From: JACQFZ01 sp045810625 | GTDB lineage: Bacteria > Pseudomonadota > Gammaproteobacteria > Acidiferrobacterales > Sulfurifustaceae | Length of the DNA stretch: 64,000 nt | NCBI GenBank assembly: GCA_045810625.1 | Contig: JBJMVQ010000044.1 | Location: 1 to 64,000 of the forward strand | Direction of reading: 5' to 3' | The notes under the pieces: generated by a model | Told to the model about the DNA's origin: nothing | Database searches by the model: none | What the model saw: only the letters and a program-made list of their open reading frames with translations | Translations under genes and position numbers: made by a program | Shown here: positions 1 to 8,167 of the stretch, one piece after another | Layout of the letters: every line of letters begins with the position of its first letter | How positions within the stretch are numbered: position 1 is the first letter of the stretch

Positions 1-1
1 G

Positions 2-1144
2 CATGGCGACGAGCTCCTGCGCCAGGTATCGAGCCGCGTGCGCGGCTGCCTGCGCCCGGCCGACACACCCGCGCGAATGGGAGGCGACGTGTTCGCCATC
101 CTGCTCGAAGACGTGGACGACCAGTCGCTGATCGAGGTGGCGGAGCGGATCGTGGACTGCTTCCGCGAGCCGTTCCTCATCTCGGGCACCGAGGTGCGCG
201 TGAAGGGCAGCCTCGGCGTGGCCACCAACTCGGGCGGCGAGTCGGACGCCGAGGACCTGCTCCGCAACGCCGACGTGGCGATGTACACCGCCAAGTCCGG
301 CGGCAAGGGGCGCTTCGCGAGCTTCCAGCCCCAGATGCACGCCGAGATGATGCGCCGCCACTCGCTCAAGGAGGAGCTGGAGCTGGCCATCGAGCGCGAC
401 GAGTTCATCGTGGAGTACCAGCCGATCACGCTGCTCATGACCGGCGAGACGGTCGCGCTCGAGGCGCTGGTGCGCTGGGAGCATCCGAGCCGCGGACGGA
501 TCGCTCCCGGAGAGTTCATTCCGCTCGCCGAGGAGACCGGGCTGATCGTTCCGATCGGGCGGATCGTGCTGGGCAAGGCCTGCCAGCTCGCGCGCCAGTG
601 GGACGACGCCCATCCGGGGCGCGCGCCAACCGGAATTCATGTGAACGCTTCGGCGGCCGAGCTCGAAGAGCCCGACCTCGTGCATCACGTGACCAAGGCC
701 ATCGAGGACGCGGGCATCGACCCGAGCCAGCTCGTGGTGGAGATCACGGAGTCGCTCCTGATCGCGGACACCCCGGTTCGGATCGCCCGCCTGGACGAGC
801 TGCGGCGCGCCGGCGTGCGGCTTGCGCTGGATGACTTCGGCACCGGCTACTCGTCGCTCAGCTATCTGCGCAGCTTTCCGATCGACACGCTCAAGATCGA
901 CCGCTCGTTCGTGGCCGACATCGCCACCACGACGGACAACGGCGCGATCGTTACCGCGATCATCGCCATGGCGCGGAGCTTAAAGCTCGGCGTCGTCGGC
1001 GAAGGCGTGGAGACCGAGCAGCAGCGCGCGTTCCTGCAGCAGCATGGCTGCACGCTGGCGCAGGGCCACTTGTTCTGCGTGCCGCTACCGGCGAGCGAGC
1101 TGGAACGCTGGATGCGGATGCGCTACGCCCAAACGGCCGGCTGA
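2..1144 (+). CDS. GGDEF-EAL domain protein, 5' end outside window
   Basis: The reading frame is open from base 2, so the start lies left of the window; the stop is TGA at 1142-1144. The visible part holds the second half of a GGDEF domain followed by a complete EAL domain. The cyclase signature reads GGDVF, so the fourth, metal-coordinating Glu is Val and cyclase activity is doubtful. The EAL part keeps EALVRW, the ITES helix, DDFGTGYSS, LKIDRSF and the GVETE glutamate, so c-di-GMP phosphodiesterase activity is likely. Typical architecture of a PAS/GAF-GGDEF-EAL regulator; the sensory part is not visible. Its 3' end faces the integrase gene at a 38-bp gap with no clear terminator between them. 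Confidence 0.93.
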   Translation, partial: HGDELLRQVSSRVRGCLRPADTPARMGGDVFAILLEDVDDQSLIEVAERIVDCFREPFLISGTEVRVKGSLGVATNSGGESDAEDLLRNADVAMYTAKSGGKGRFASFQPQMHAEMMRRHSLKEELELAIERDEFIVEYQPITLLMTGETVALEALVRWEHPSRGRIAPGEFIPLAEETGLIVPIGRIVLGKACQLARQWDDAHPGRAPTGIHVNASAAELEEPDLVHHVTKAIEDAGIDPSQLVVEITESLLIADTPVRIARLDELRRAGVRLALDDFGTGYSSLSYLRSFPIDTLKIDRSFVADIATTTDNGAIVTAIIAMARSLKLGVVGEGVETEQQRAFLQQHGCTLAQGHLFCVPLPASELERWMRMRYAQTAG

Positions 1145-1182
1145 TAACTCAACACCTGTACTCGCTTTGACCCCGGCGGAAG

Positions 1183-2394
1183 TCAGCCGTCGCTCGTTCG
1201 GCGCGCTCGCGGCCGTAACGACAAGTTCCGCGTGTTCCGATGTCGCTCCTCGTTGCCGGGTTCTATATATACAGTCGTCGTCTGCAGGCTGCTGTGGCCG
1301 AGATTTTCCTGAATGTCGTGAATCGGCGTGCCTTCCCGCGCCAGATAGGTTCCATAACTATGGCGCAACCAATGCGCCGAGGCGCTGCGCAGCTGCTGCG
1401 CGCCCTGCGGATTTTTTTCCGAAATCGCATCAGCGGCTTGGTGAAAAACTTCCTGCAAAATCTGATCAATCCGCCGGGTCGTGATGCTGCGCCGCAGGCT
1501 CTGATCGGGAACCAGGGGCGTGTGGTCTTCGGGGCTCGGGAAACGCGGCAACCCGATGTTCTCGCGGTACTCGACCAGTGCGTCCAGAAACTCGTCGGTT
1601 ACCGGAACCCGGCGCTGTTTTTGGCCCTTGCCGGTGACGTCGATGAACCATACATCGTCCTCGCGCACGAACGCCGACATATCGTGCGTCGCCGCTTCCT
1701 CGATGCGCAGTCCCGTATGAAAGAACAGCAACAGGATGTATCTGGCGCGGAGCCACGGAAACTTATCCTCGGCGCTATTTAAGTGCTCGGTCAGGAGCTG
1801 CAGGACAAATTCTATGAGCGCGCGTTCGAGATACCGTTGTTTGACGCTGCGGGAAAACGAATAGGTATTGCGCAGCCGGCGCGCCGGCGGCATCGGGTGC
1901 CGTTCTACATAGCGGTCGTATGCGAGCTGCTTGAACAGTCGATCGACGATCACCAGCGCCTTGCGTACCGTGGTACTGATCAATGGCGCCGCAAACGGCC
2001 GCCAGGCCGGATTTACGTCGCCGTCCGGCGTAAAGCGCGCCAGCCGCGGCGGTTTTCCGGTCCTGGCGTCTTTCTTCGTGCACCAGATCTCCGCCGGGCG
2101 CGGCGCCAGCAGAAACTTGCGGTATTCGGTCAGCTGCGGCTCCTGCACCTCGCGTAGGCTCAGGCCCTCGGCGTATTCGCACCAGAGGAGAAAGCGCTCG
2201 ATTTCTTTGGCGTAAGTGACGAAGGTTTTGGCGTCCGCCGAGTAACGCGCGAGAAATGTTTTCGCGACATCGACGTCGCTGACGGAGAGGTGTTTGAAGC
2301 TGCCGGGATCGTCGACCAGGTCGAGCGTGCCGGACTCGTCGTACCGAAATATCGGCCGCGGAAGGCGTTCTTTGGGTGCCATAGTTTGCTTCAT
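1183..2394 (-). CDS. Tyrosine recombinase / integrase (first copy)
   Basis: 403-residue site-specific recombinase of the lambda-integrase superfamily. The catalytic set is complete: Arg230 (TGLRIEE), Lys256 (GKGQKQR), His341 and Arg344 (HWLRHS), His367 (LGHSS) and nucleophile Tyr376 (TTVYIEP). An N-terminal SAM-like core-binding region is at about 40-160. It shares WC...PAWRPF and the overall layout with the integrase at 5801-6961, so the two are paralogues. The ATG at 2394 lies inside an inverted repeat (2390-2413); a second ATG at 2382 is possible and neither has a clear ribosome binding site. Probably mobilises the accessory DNA to its right; its exact recombination site is not known. Confidence 0.93.
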   Translation of the reverse strand: MKQTMAPKERLPRPIFRYDESGTLDLVDDPGSFKHLSVSDVDVAKTFLARYSADAKTFVTYAKEIERFLLWCEYAEGLSLREVQEPQLTEYRKFLLAPRPAEIWCTKKDARTGKPPRLARFTPDGDVNPAWRPFAAPLISTTVRKALVIVDRLFKQLAYDRYVERHPMPPARRLRNTYSFSRSVKQRYLERALIEFVLQLLTEHLNSAEDKFPWLRARYILLLFFHTGLRIEEAATHDMSAFVREDDVWFIDVTGKGQKQRRVPVTDEFLDALVEYRENIGLPRFPSPEDHTPLVPDQSLRRSITTRRIDQILQEVFHQAADAISEKNPQGAQQLRSASAHWLRHSYGTYLAREGTPIHDIQENLGHSSLQTTTVYIEPGNEERHRNTRNLSLRPRARRTSDG

Positions 2395-2413
2395 AGTATA
2401 AATGTACTATGAA
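2390..2413. promoter_or_regulatory. Inverted repeat over the first integrase start
   Basis: Perfect 9-bp arms TTCATAGTA (2390-2398) and TACTATGAA (2405-2413) are separated by a 6-bp spacer. The repeat overlaps the ATG at 2394 and a minus-strand TATACT (2395-2400) that resembles a -10 box. The shape fits either an autoregulatory operator or a tyrosine-recombinase core site (two inverted arms around a short spacer). The second integrase has a related repeat at 7017-7042. Confidence 0.6.
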
Positions 2414-2434
2414 ATTGAACGCCAGCCAACGGCG

Positions 2435-2454
2435 GAACTAAAACCCGGATAACG
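2435..2454. repeat. Dispersed repeat word, copy 1 (AAAACCCGGATAACG)
   Basis: AAAACCCGGATAACG at 2440-2454, preceded by GAACT, recurs exactly at 60617-60631, where it is preceded by AACTT. GAACTAAAA words also occur twice at 14965-15006. All copies lie in intergenic DNA. They may be ends or scars of one mobile-element family; no transposase is present beside any copy. Confidence 0.4.
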
Positions 2455-2484
2455 CCCGATCCCCAGCCGTTCACGTCCGCCAAA

Positions 2485-2542
2485 GCAAACGTACCCCAAA
2501 ATTCCAGGCAAAAGTCCCCCACCACCTAGGCAAAAGTACCGC
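2485..2542. repeat. Three phased 13-bp direct repeats upstream of the integrase
   Basis: GCAAACGTACCCC (2485-2497), GCAAAAGTCCCCC (2508-2520) and GCAAAAGTACCGC (2530-2542) start 23 and 22 bp apart, about two helical turns. Phased repeats like these occur as arm-type or terminal protein-binding sites of mobile elements. They lie about 90-150 bp upstream of the integrase start. The rest of 2414-2816 shows no convincing gene. Confidence 0.55.
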
Positions 2543-2816
2543 AGTCGGACGCAGTCCGGATCTGCGGACTTGCCGTTCTTGTTAGAGCAGGCGTTGAACG
2601 AAAGCGCGCGCGGACTCTCGGGAGTTGGCATCTGCTAATGAGGCGCCATTGTCGAGCCCCAACTCGATCGTCACTAGTAGACCCGCTGACTCAGCCGGTC
2701 TCGCAAGCTGGTAGATCGAGTGCCTGGCTAGGGGACCAGGCAGCCGAATTTGGTGGTTGTGCCGGACCGCGTACCCCCGCGCTTCCGGCACCGATCTTAT
2801 TCTATGACGTTCTCGG

Positions 2817-2987
2817 CTACTTCTTCTTACCGCGTCCCGTGTCGCCGCGTCCCGGATTCGGGATGCGCTCGACCTGCGACGTCGAAGGGTGCCGCCGGGC
2901 CTCCGAAACAGGGATAAAGTGACCCGTCCGCGAATCACGGCCGCCGAGATGCGAGTTACTGCCACTACCGGACTTCTTGCTGCCCAT
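2817..2987 (-). CDS. Small basic protein, 56 aa, unknown function
   Basis: ATG at 2987 is preceded by GGAGGT with 4-5 bp spacing, one of the strongest ribosome binding sites in this part of the window. The product is Gly/Ser-rich, hydrophilic and basic, begins MGSKKSGSGSNSHLGG, has RDSRTGHFIP in the middle and ends GRGKKK. There is no membrane segment or cysteine. The composition suggests a disordered or nucleic-acid-binding peptide. I do not recognise a named family with certainty. It sits in a stretch of small genes between the two integrases, so it may be cargo of the element. Confidence 0.6.
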   Translation of the reverse strand: MGSKKSGSGSNSHLGGRDSRTGHFIPVSEARRHPSTSQVERIPNPGRGDTGRGKKK

Positions 2988-3138
2988 AACCACCTCCGTA
3001 TGTGAACGCCGAATTGGCGCTTCACTTACATGGGGATTACAGGTCGCTTCTCAAGAGCTAAAGGTGAATTTTTTCTATGTCGCTTAGCGATGTAAGCGGG
3101 AAATCTGATATCGCACCCTATGAAGGACGCGCCGATCG

Positions 3139-3303
3139 TTAGCGCTTTTTCTTGTGCTCTCGGAGCGCCGCTCGGCCCATTTCAGCTGGTGTGGCCCGAA
3201 AGGCGCGCTCGAGCGCTCGGCGTGCCTTCGCTGTCTGTAGTGACCGGAATATCTGGTCGGACGCTTGCTCGAGTGCCTTCCTAACGTCTTTTTTATTCAT
3301 CAT
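3139..3303 (-). CDS. Small helical protein, 53-54 aa, unknown function
   Basis: Tandem ATGs at 3303 and 3300 follow directly on AGGAGG (3304-3309); the second ATG has the better spacing. The protein is charged and probably alpha-helical: it begins MNKKDVRKALEQASDQIFRS, has RRALERAFRAT in the middle and ends in the basic tail REHKKKR. No known domain was recognised. The strong ribosome binding site and uninterrupted frame support a real gene. It lies 151 bp upstream of the 56-aa gene on the same strand. Confidence 0.55.
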   Translation of the reverse strand: MMNKKDVRKALEQASDQIFRSLQTAKARRALERAFRATPAEMGRAALREHKKKR

Positions 3304-3503
3304 CCTCCTATCGTAGACTCGTGCGCATCCCGAGTCGATGCCGACCAGGCCCCGCGCAGATTAAAAGCTGGCCAAGCAGTGCCTCTCGGTTCCGCTACGT
3401 GTGCACTGATGCCCGATCTTCCCTAAGCACTAAAGGGCTGTTTTGCTCAGACCGTCGTAGTGCTAGCGTTTACCCATTCACCACACTGCGTAAGGAGAGC
3501 ACC

Positions 3504-3683
3504 ATGGCCGACGACCTCAAGATCAAACAGCCGCAGGACCCAACAAAAATTAATGTGCATGAATCGTGGGAAGTGAATTATTGGTGTAAGAAGTTCGGTA
3601 TCACTCCCGATCAATTGAAGGCCGCCGTGCGGGCCGTCGGTCCATCGGTGAATCGAGTGAAAGAACACCTCGGCATACGCTAA
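3504..3683 (+). CDS. DUF3606 domain protein
   Basis: 59-aa protein matching the DUF3606 family by its layout: an N-terminal charged segment, INVHESWEVNYWCKKFG, then a helix ending in VKEHLGIR. The start at 3504 is chosen because TAAGGAGAGC lies 6-12 bp upstream; an upstream in-frame extension to 3321 lacks family similarity. Family members are small and of unknown function, often found next to stress or mobile genes. It is alone on the plus strand between leftward genes. Confidence 0.85.
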   Translation: MADDLKIKQPQDPTKINVHESWEVNYWCKKFGITPDQLKAAVRAVGPSVNRVKEHLGIR

Positions 3684-4013
3684 CCTCGCTGAATGAACCT
3701 TCGCTGTCGCCGCGTTCGACGCCTTCCGCAACTTCGCCGCCTATATGGGCTTCTTGTCGGCGATCGCGCCGAGGCGCGTCTAAGGATGGCCTTTTCCGAA
3801 TCGAACGTTTAGCGACCGCGACGTCGCAACTTTAATAGACGGCGGTACGCCGTTTTCGCAAGTGTCGAATCACGTGGCGAAGGACACTACTTTCCCTTCC
3901 TTGATCTACTTGTGCCGTGAGCCAATATCTTCGGAAGCGATCCGTTTCGGCATTCATGATTGTTCCTCTTTCGCACCGATCCATCCTAGCCTTGGCCACC
4001 GCACGACATGCAC
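3684..4013. other. Intergenic stretch, possible gene remnant
   Basis: No supported gene. A short plus-strand open segment just after the DUF3606 gene (about 3700-3783) ends in FRNFAAYMGFLSAIAPRRV and a stop, and could be the C-terminal scrap of a lost gene. An 81-aa plus-strand ORF (3862-4107) has no ribosome binding site and overlaps the 3' end of the opposite gene, so I do not call it. Confidence 0.35.
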
Positions 4014-4745
4014 TTATGACAACGTAGAAGCGAGTTGCTCTACGACCCCCGATATCGCCTTCACACAGTGCGCAAGGAACTCATCGGCCGTCATAGGGTA
4101 CCCGTAGCCTTCGATATAGATCGCGCTCCAGCGCGTTACTTTCGCAACACCGAGATCGGCATACTGATCAGCGTTTTCGGGCGTCACAGTCATGGGTCCT
4201 CTCAGGACGCCTTTGTCGGTTTCGATCGATCCGGTCTCACCCAACGTTATACCCTCTGCGTGTATCTGGAGGCCGCCCGCCTCCAGCGCGACACCGTCTA
4301 CCACTTCGTTCGGTACTAAGTAAACGTGCTTGTTTTTGTTCGTCAGATTCATGAATTCCGGGAACCACTTTGCTCCCGGGTGGCTGAAGTGCTGCATGGC
4401 GATGATCATCGCCCACAAGTCGGGCCGTTTGCTTCTGACATTCGGCAACGCACGGTTCATACGTTTTTCGAACTCTTCTTTTGCCTCCTTTGTTGCAGCG
4501 TACGGAAAATAAATCTTCTTAGGCGTCGTGTCGGAATACTTCTCGACAATCGCATGAGCGCAAAAGTCCAAAGCTGAACGCAGATTCTCAAGCAAATTTT
4601 TTACGCCAATAAGAAGCGACGTGTCGACAGATCGGGCTGATAGCGAGGCATCGTAGAGTTTCTTCAATACCGGCAACTGCGCCTCGCAATGGACCACCAG
4701 CGACAGCGCGTCTTGCAGAAAATGACTTGTCTCCCGGCGTTTCAC
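4014..4745 (-). CDS. Hypothetical protein, mostly helical N-terminal half
   Basis: 243 residues, GTG start at 4745, 19 bp downstream of the nuclease-like gene and probably translated with it. The N-terminal 120 residues look all-helical, with SLLIGVKNLLENLRSALDFCAHAIVEKY, a pattern seen in some HEPN-like and abortive-infection proteins; the exact HEPN RNase motif (R-x4-6-H) is not met, since the spacing here is seven. The C-terminal half has more beta-like segments and ends in a helical tail. I cannot assign a function. Its place as third gene of an integrase-nuclease operon suggests accessory or defence cargo. Confidence 0.7.
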   Translation of the reverse strand: MKRRETSHFLQDALSLVVHCEAQLPVLKKLYDASLSARSVDTSLLIGVKNLLENLRSALDFCAHAIVEKYSDTTPKKIYFPYAATKEAKEEFEKRMNRALPNVRSKRPDLWAMIIAMQHFSHPGAKWFPEFMNLTNKNKHVYLVPNEVVDGVALEAGGLQIHAEGITLGETGSIETDKGVLRGPMTVTPENADQYADLGVAKVTRWSAIYIEGYGYPMTADEFLAHCVKAISGVVEQLASTLS

Positions 4746-4764
4746 TTGCGGTCCAGTATTAACG

Positions 4765-5781
4765 CTACGGCGACCAGCGAGCCCGAAGCTTCTTCATATC
4801 GAGGCGGCGGTATTCCGCCTCTTCCAAAATATGAGTCCACCGCTGCATGAGCTCGGCTACCTGCGCAGTCGGTAGTTTTTGATGGCCCACCAGAAAGTGC
4901 GGGGTCATAGTCGAGAGGATCCGCACGCCGTACTGCAGAAACTCCTCTTCCGAGAGTGACCGCAAGTACGGGTTAGCACGGTACGTTTTTCGCCACCACT
5001 CATGTCTGGCGAGTGGGCCACTTGTAGACTCTGGCCGCGTGCGCTTTTGAAAGTCCAAATCATCGAATGTCGTGCGTGGGCCTGCAGAGACTACCGGCAT
5101 TCCGTCGAACCGTGCCCAGTCCCGTTGGAGCGCATCGAGGTAACGGCCGGCGTCTACATATGCATGCGCCGTGGGCCCCTCCCAGAGAACTAACGGCAAA
5201 TACTCGGTCGGTTCCGCGGTACCCACACGATGGGTTTCGGCGATGATCCACGCGTACGCGATGTTCTTATACCTGATGACGCCGTTGCGGGTCTTCGACA
5301 GCACCTGTGCAGCAGTTGCGGTCAACAGGTCAGGCGCCAAGATGCCAACACTTTCGTTCAGTATCGCGACCACGCCGCAGGCTGTATCTATGCGCAGCGC
5401 GCTTTTCGTCGTTCCAATTTGCTCGTCCGCCTTTTCCAGCGCGCCTTGAACCGAGCGCGTCACCGCGTGAGCAATTTCTCGTCTTATTTTCTCACCGTCC
5501 GGAAGGTAGGACAGCACTTCGGTCAGTTCCGCGTTCCAGTAGAACGCGGGAAATTCGGGGCGCTCTCGATGGGGTGAGAGCCGTTCCTCAACCTTATATT
5601 CAGGATCTGTCTCGATCGATTTGATCTCGAGTACGATGCGCCGCCCGTTTAATAGAAAGTCCGCCCGTTTGCCAGACGCAAGTTCGCTCTCGGATAGCGA
5701 ATCGTCGATGCTTTCCGCGCCGTCTAGTTGGGCGAGAAAAGCCTTGAAGCGATCTTCCAACGAACGTTGAGATGCGATCAC
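4765..5781 (-). CDS. PD-(D/E)xK nuclease-like protein
   Basis: About 338 residues from the GTG at 5781, 19 bp after the integrase stop; an ATG at 5862 would overlap the integrase by 62 bp and is less likely. Near the N-terminus GKRADFLL, then NGRRIVLEIKSIE, gives the D...ExK layout of the restriction-endonuclease fold, here probably Asp plus Glu-Ile-Lys. The remainder has no recognised domain. Known members of this fold act on DNA in restriction, repair or toxin roles. Its operon position between an integrase and an unknown protein fits a defence or element-maintenance nuclease; the fold assignment rests on motif spacing only. Confidence 0.72.
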   Translation of the reverse strand: MIASQRSLEDRFKAFLAQLDGAESIDDSLSESELASGKRADFLLNGRRIVLEIKSIETDPEYKVEERLSPHRERPEFPAFYWNAELTEVLSYLPDGEKIRREIAHAVTRSVQGALEKADEQIGTTKSALRIDTACGVVAILNESVGILAPDLLTATAAQVLSKTRNGVIRYKNIAYAWIIAETHRVGTAEPTEYLPLVLWEGPTAHAYVDAGRYLDALQRDWARFDGMPVVSAGPRTTFDDLDFQKRTRPESTSGPLARHEWWRKTYRANPYLRSLSEEEFLQYGVRILSTMTPHFLVGHQKLPTAQVAELMQRWTHILEEAEYRRLDMKKLRARWSP

Positions 5782-5800
5782 CGCCAAACTACCAGTCGGT

Positions 5801-6961
5801 TTAATGATCCTTGATGAGCTTATGGCGTTCCATCGCTTCGTGCCATTCCTCCTCATCGGCATGAAGATAGATGCCGGTGGTTTCGAGTTTCGCGTGGCGC
5901 GCGCTCTTGTTCAGGTACCGAAGTTCAATGCCAGCGTCCGCTTGATGGGTCACCGCTGTATGCCGCAGCCAGTGCGTCGACGCCTTGCGCAACTTCGCCG
6001 CCTTGTGCGGCTCCTGCGCTTCGATGGCAGCGGCCGCGCGCTCGAGGATGTCCTTCACGATTCGATAGACCATATTCGCGGTAACGGGGCGAGTGCCGCC
6101 AATGGTTGGAACAAGAGGCGTCTCTTCATGGGGCTCAGGCAGCGGAGACAGGCCGAGGAAAGTTCGATATCGATCGAGCGCCGCCAACATCTCCTTGTTG
6201 ACTGGGATCTGCGCTTCTTTTTCGCCCTTGCCTGTTACCCTCCACCACCACCTGCCGCGGCGCTCGACGAAACTTCCCATCGTATGCGATGCGGCTTCAC
6301 TCACGCGCGGACCGAGAAGATAGAGAAAGGAAAAAAGAAACCGCGCGCGTGCCTGCCGCGCACGCTCGCCCGGCGTGGACTGCGGGAGTTCATCGATGAA
6401 CCTAAGGACGAACTCCCATACATCGCGCTCGAGGAAGCGCTCGATCGTCGTTGGCGCGGGCTTCGCCATGCGCGCGCGCCGGCGGACGAGCGAGATCGGA
6501 TTCGAGGCGAGGTAACCGGCAGCTACCAGGTACGAAAACATCGAATTCAAGATGACGAGTACCTGGCGCCGGCTGGCCGTGGTGAGCGATCCTTCGAACG
6601 GACGCCACGCTGGACTGTCGCGGAACGTCCGCGGGCCGCACCAGCGATCGGGCGGCTGGGGATCCCGGAGAAACGCCTCGTAGCGAGCGAGATCCTCGCG
6701 TGCTAAGCCCGAAAGCGGTTTCCCGAGCTCGGTAACCGACCAAAGGAGCAGTCGTTCAACTTCTTTGCGGTAATTTCGAAAGGTGTGAGGGGAGTCGTGG
6801 AACTCGGCGAGCCAGCACCTCACCGCTTCGAGGTCGATCGCCGCAGTGATTTGTTTCGTTACACCCGGCCCTGCTCGGTTAATCCCGGTACTGCCGTCGA
6901 GGGAAGAAGGAACAAGTAGACGCTCAAGCGGGACGGGCAGCCTATTGTCGTTGTCTGTCAT
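5801..6961 (-). CDS. Tyrosine recombinase / integrase (second copy)
   Basis: 386 residues with catalytic Arg219 (GPRVSE), Lys245 (GKGEKE), His330 and Arg333 (HWLRHT), His356 (ARHAKLE) and Tyr365 (TTGIYLH). The usual GH of the fourth motif is RH here, but the histidine is kept. The N-terminal core-binding domain shares WC...PAWRPF with the other integrase. It is the first gene of a leftward operon with the nuclease candidate and the 4014-4745 gene, and is divergent from the KfrA-like gene across a 161-bp regulatory region. A paired-recombinase arrangement plus a KfrA-like partner recalls multi-recombinase genomic islands, but only two recombinases are visible here. Confidence 0.93.
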   Translation of the reverse strand: MTDNDNRLPVPLERLLVPSSLDGSTGINRAGPGVTKQITAAIDLEAVRCWLAEFHDSPHTFRNYRKEVERLLLWSVTELGKPLSGLAREDLARYEAFLRDPQPPDRWCGPRTFRDSPAWRPFEGSLTTASRRQVLVILNSMFSYLVAAGYLASNPISLVRRRARMAKPAPTTIERFLERDVWEFVLRFIDELPQSTPGERARQARARFLFSFLYLLGPRVSEAASHTMGSFVERRGRWWWRVTGKGEKEAQIPVNKEMLAALDRYRTFLGLSPLPEPHEETPLVPTIGGTRPVTANMVYRIVKDILERAAAAIEAQEPHKAAKLRKASTHWLRHTAVTHQADAGIELRYLNKSARHAKLETTGIYLHADEEEWHEAMERHKLIKDH

Positions 6962-7016
6962 CCGGATGCCCCGTCGTGATATCTCGAGAATTCGCGCCCT
7001 GCTCTTCCATCAGCGG

Positions 7017-7052
7017 TTCATGATAATAGTAGTAATCATGAATTTTTTGCAA
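7017..7052 (-). promoter_or_regulatory. Integrase promoter with inverted-repeat operator candidate
   Basis: On the minus strand TTGCAA (7047-7052) and TATTAT (7023-7028) are spaced by 18 bp and make a plausible sigma-70 promoter for the second integrase. An inverted repeat with 8-bp arms TTCATGAT (7017-7024) and ATCATGAA (7035-7042), 10-bp spacer, covers the -10 box. A repressor or the integrase itself could bind there. The outer TTCAT/ATGAA matches the repeat over the first integrase start. Confidence 0.55.
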
Positions 7053-7063
7053 TTGTCGTAACA

Positions 7064-7092
7064 TTCATTACGTAATGCGCGTTGTGTAATAT
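7064..7092 (+). promoter_or_regulatory. Promoter and 12-bp palindrome before the KfrA-like gene
   Basis: TTCATT (7064-7069) and TAATAT (7087-7092), 17 bp apart, form a candidate promoter for the rightward KfrA-like/KAP operon. The perfect palindrome CATTACGTAATG (7066-7077) overlaps the -35 side. KfrA of plasmids binds and represses its own promoter, so this palindrome is a reasonable autoregulatory operator. Confidence 0.5.
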
Positions 7093-7122
7093 TCGCGCGT
7101 CCTCATAAACCGAGCGAAAAAA

Positions 7123-8154
7123 ATGAGCGCGATCGTTTCAACCGTCGATGCAGATGGAACTACGGACACGCGCACTCTGGTAAAGCGCGCGGCCGACGAC
7201 CTCCTCACCCAGGGCGAGCGTCCGACGGTCGCGAATGTGCGCGCCCGCATTGGACGCGGCAGCGCCACGACAATTAACAGCGCGCTTGCGGAGTGGTGGC
7301 AGAACCTGGCCGAACGCTTAGCGGCCGCACGCGCTCGTCCGGACGTGCCTGTGCCGGTAATGGAAGCCGCCGATCTTCTCTGGAATGCGGCGCTCGAACA
7401 GGCGGACGTCGCTCTGAAACTCCATCGCGAAGCAGCCGACAAGAAGGTCGACGAGGCGAATGCGGCAGCGAATGCTGCCCTACTCGCTCGGGATGAAGCG
7501 AACCAGGAATCGCAGAAGCTGCGCCAAGCGCATCAGGAGCTTGAACGCGCTCGTCTGGACCTCGAGAGACGCTTAGCCGTCGAGACGGAGCAGCGGCGCG
7601 CGGCCGAGGCCAAAATCGCCGAAGTGCGGGCGGATGGCGACCGCCGAATCGGCGAGCTCGGCGAACGCATCCGTCACCTCGAACAGTTGCTCGAGCGCGA
7701 GCGTGCGCGCTTCGACAGTATGGAGAAGCGCCTGAGCGAGCAGCTTCACGAAGAGAAGACGAATCGAGTGGAGGCCGTGAACAGGCATCAGGCGGACTCC
7801 GCCGCTTGGCGCGCGGAAAAAAACGAGCTGCTCAAACAGATACAGCAAGTACGGACGGCGGCCATCGAGGCGCAAACACGCATTATTGCGTTGGACGGTC
7901 AGCTTGGTGAAATGCGACAAACGTGTGCTGCATTGCAAGCCGCCAAAGAGGCGCTGCTCATCGAGCGAGCAGATCTTCAGGCAAAGGCCTCGCAGGCGGA
8001 AAAGATCGAAGAGAGCGTGCGCGGAGAGGTGAGCGCACTGCGGGAGACGATAAAAAATATTGAAGCCGCCCGAACGCTCCTTCAACAACAGCTTACCGAA
8101 GCTCGAAATGCGTTACTCGAGGTGCAGGCCCACGCGTCCGCTGAATCGGCATAG
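7123..8154 (+). CDS. KfrA-like DNA-binding coiled-coil protein
   Basis: 343 residues. The N-terminal ~110 residues match the plasmid KfrA_N type domain: LVKRAADDLLTQGERPTVANVR followed by ARIGRGSATTINSALAEWW, a helix-turn-helix segment. From about residue 110 to the end it is one long Glu/Ala/Arg-rich coiled coil. KfrA proteins bind their own promoter and form filament-like scaffolds linked to partition or element stability. Here it is chromosomal-looking, beside an integrase and 13 bp upstream of a KAP NTPase, so it more likely serves a mobile island. ATG at 7123 has only a weak ribosome binding site. Confidence 0.85.
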   Translation: MSAIVSTVDADGTTDTRTLVKRAADDLLTQGERPTVANVRARIGRGSATTINSALAEWWQNLAERLAAARARPDVPVPVMEAADLLWNAALEQADVALKLHREAADKKVDEANAAANAALLARDEANQESQKLRQAHQELERARLDLERRLAVETEQRRAAEAKIAEVRADGDRRIGELGERIRHLEQLLERERARFDSMEKRLSEQLHEEKTNRVEAVNRHQADSAAWRAEKNELLKQIQQVRTAAIEAQTRIIALDGQLGEMRQTCAALQAAKEALLIERADLQAKASQAEKIEESVRGEVSALRETIKNIEAARTLLQQQLTEARNALLEVQAHASAESA

Positions 8155-8167
8155 CGACGGAGGACCT

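Noticed and set aside
3862..4107. 81-aa plus-strand frame
   Set aside because: No ribosome binding site, no family likeness, and overlaps the opposite gene's 3' end.
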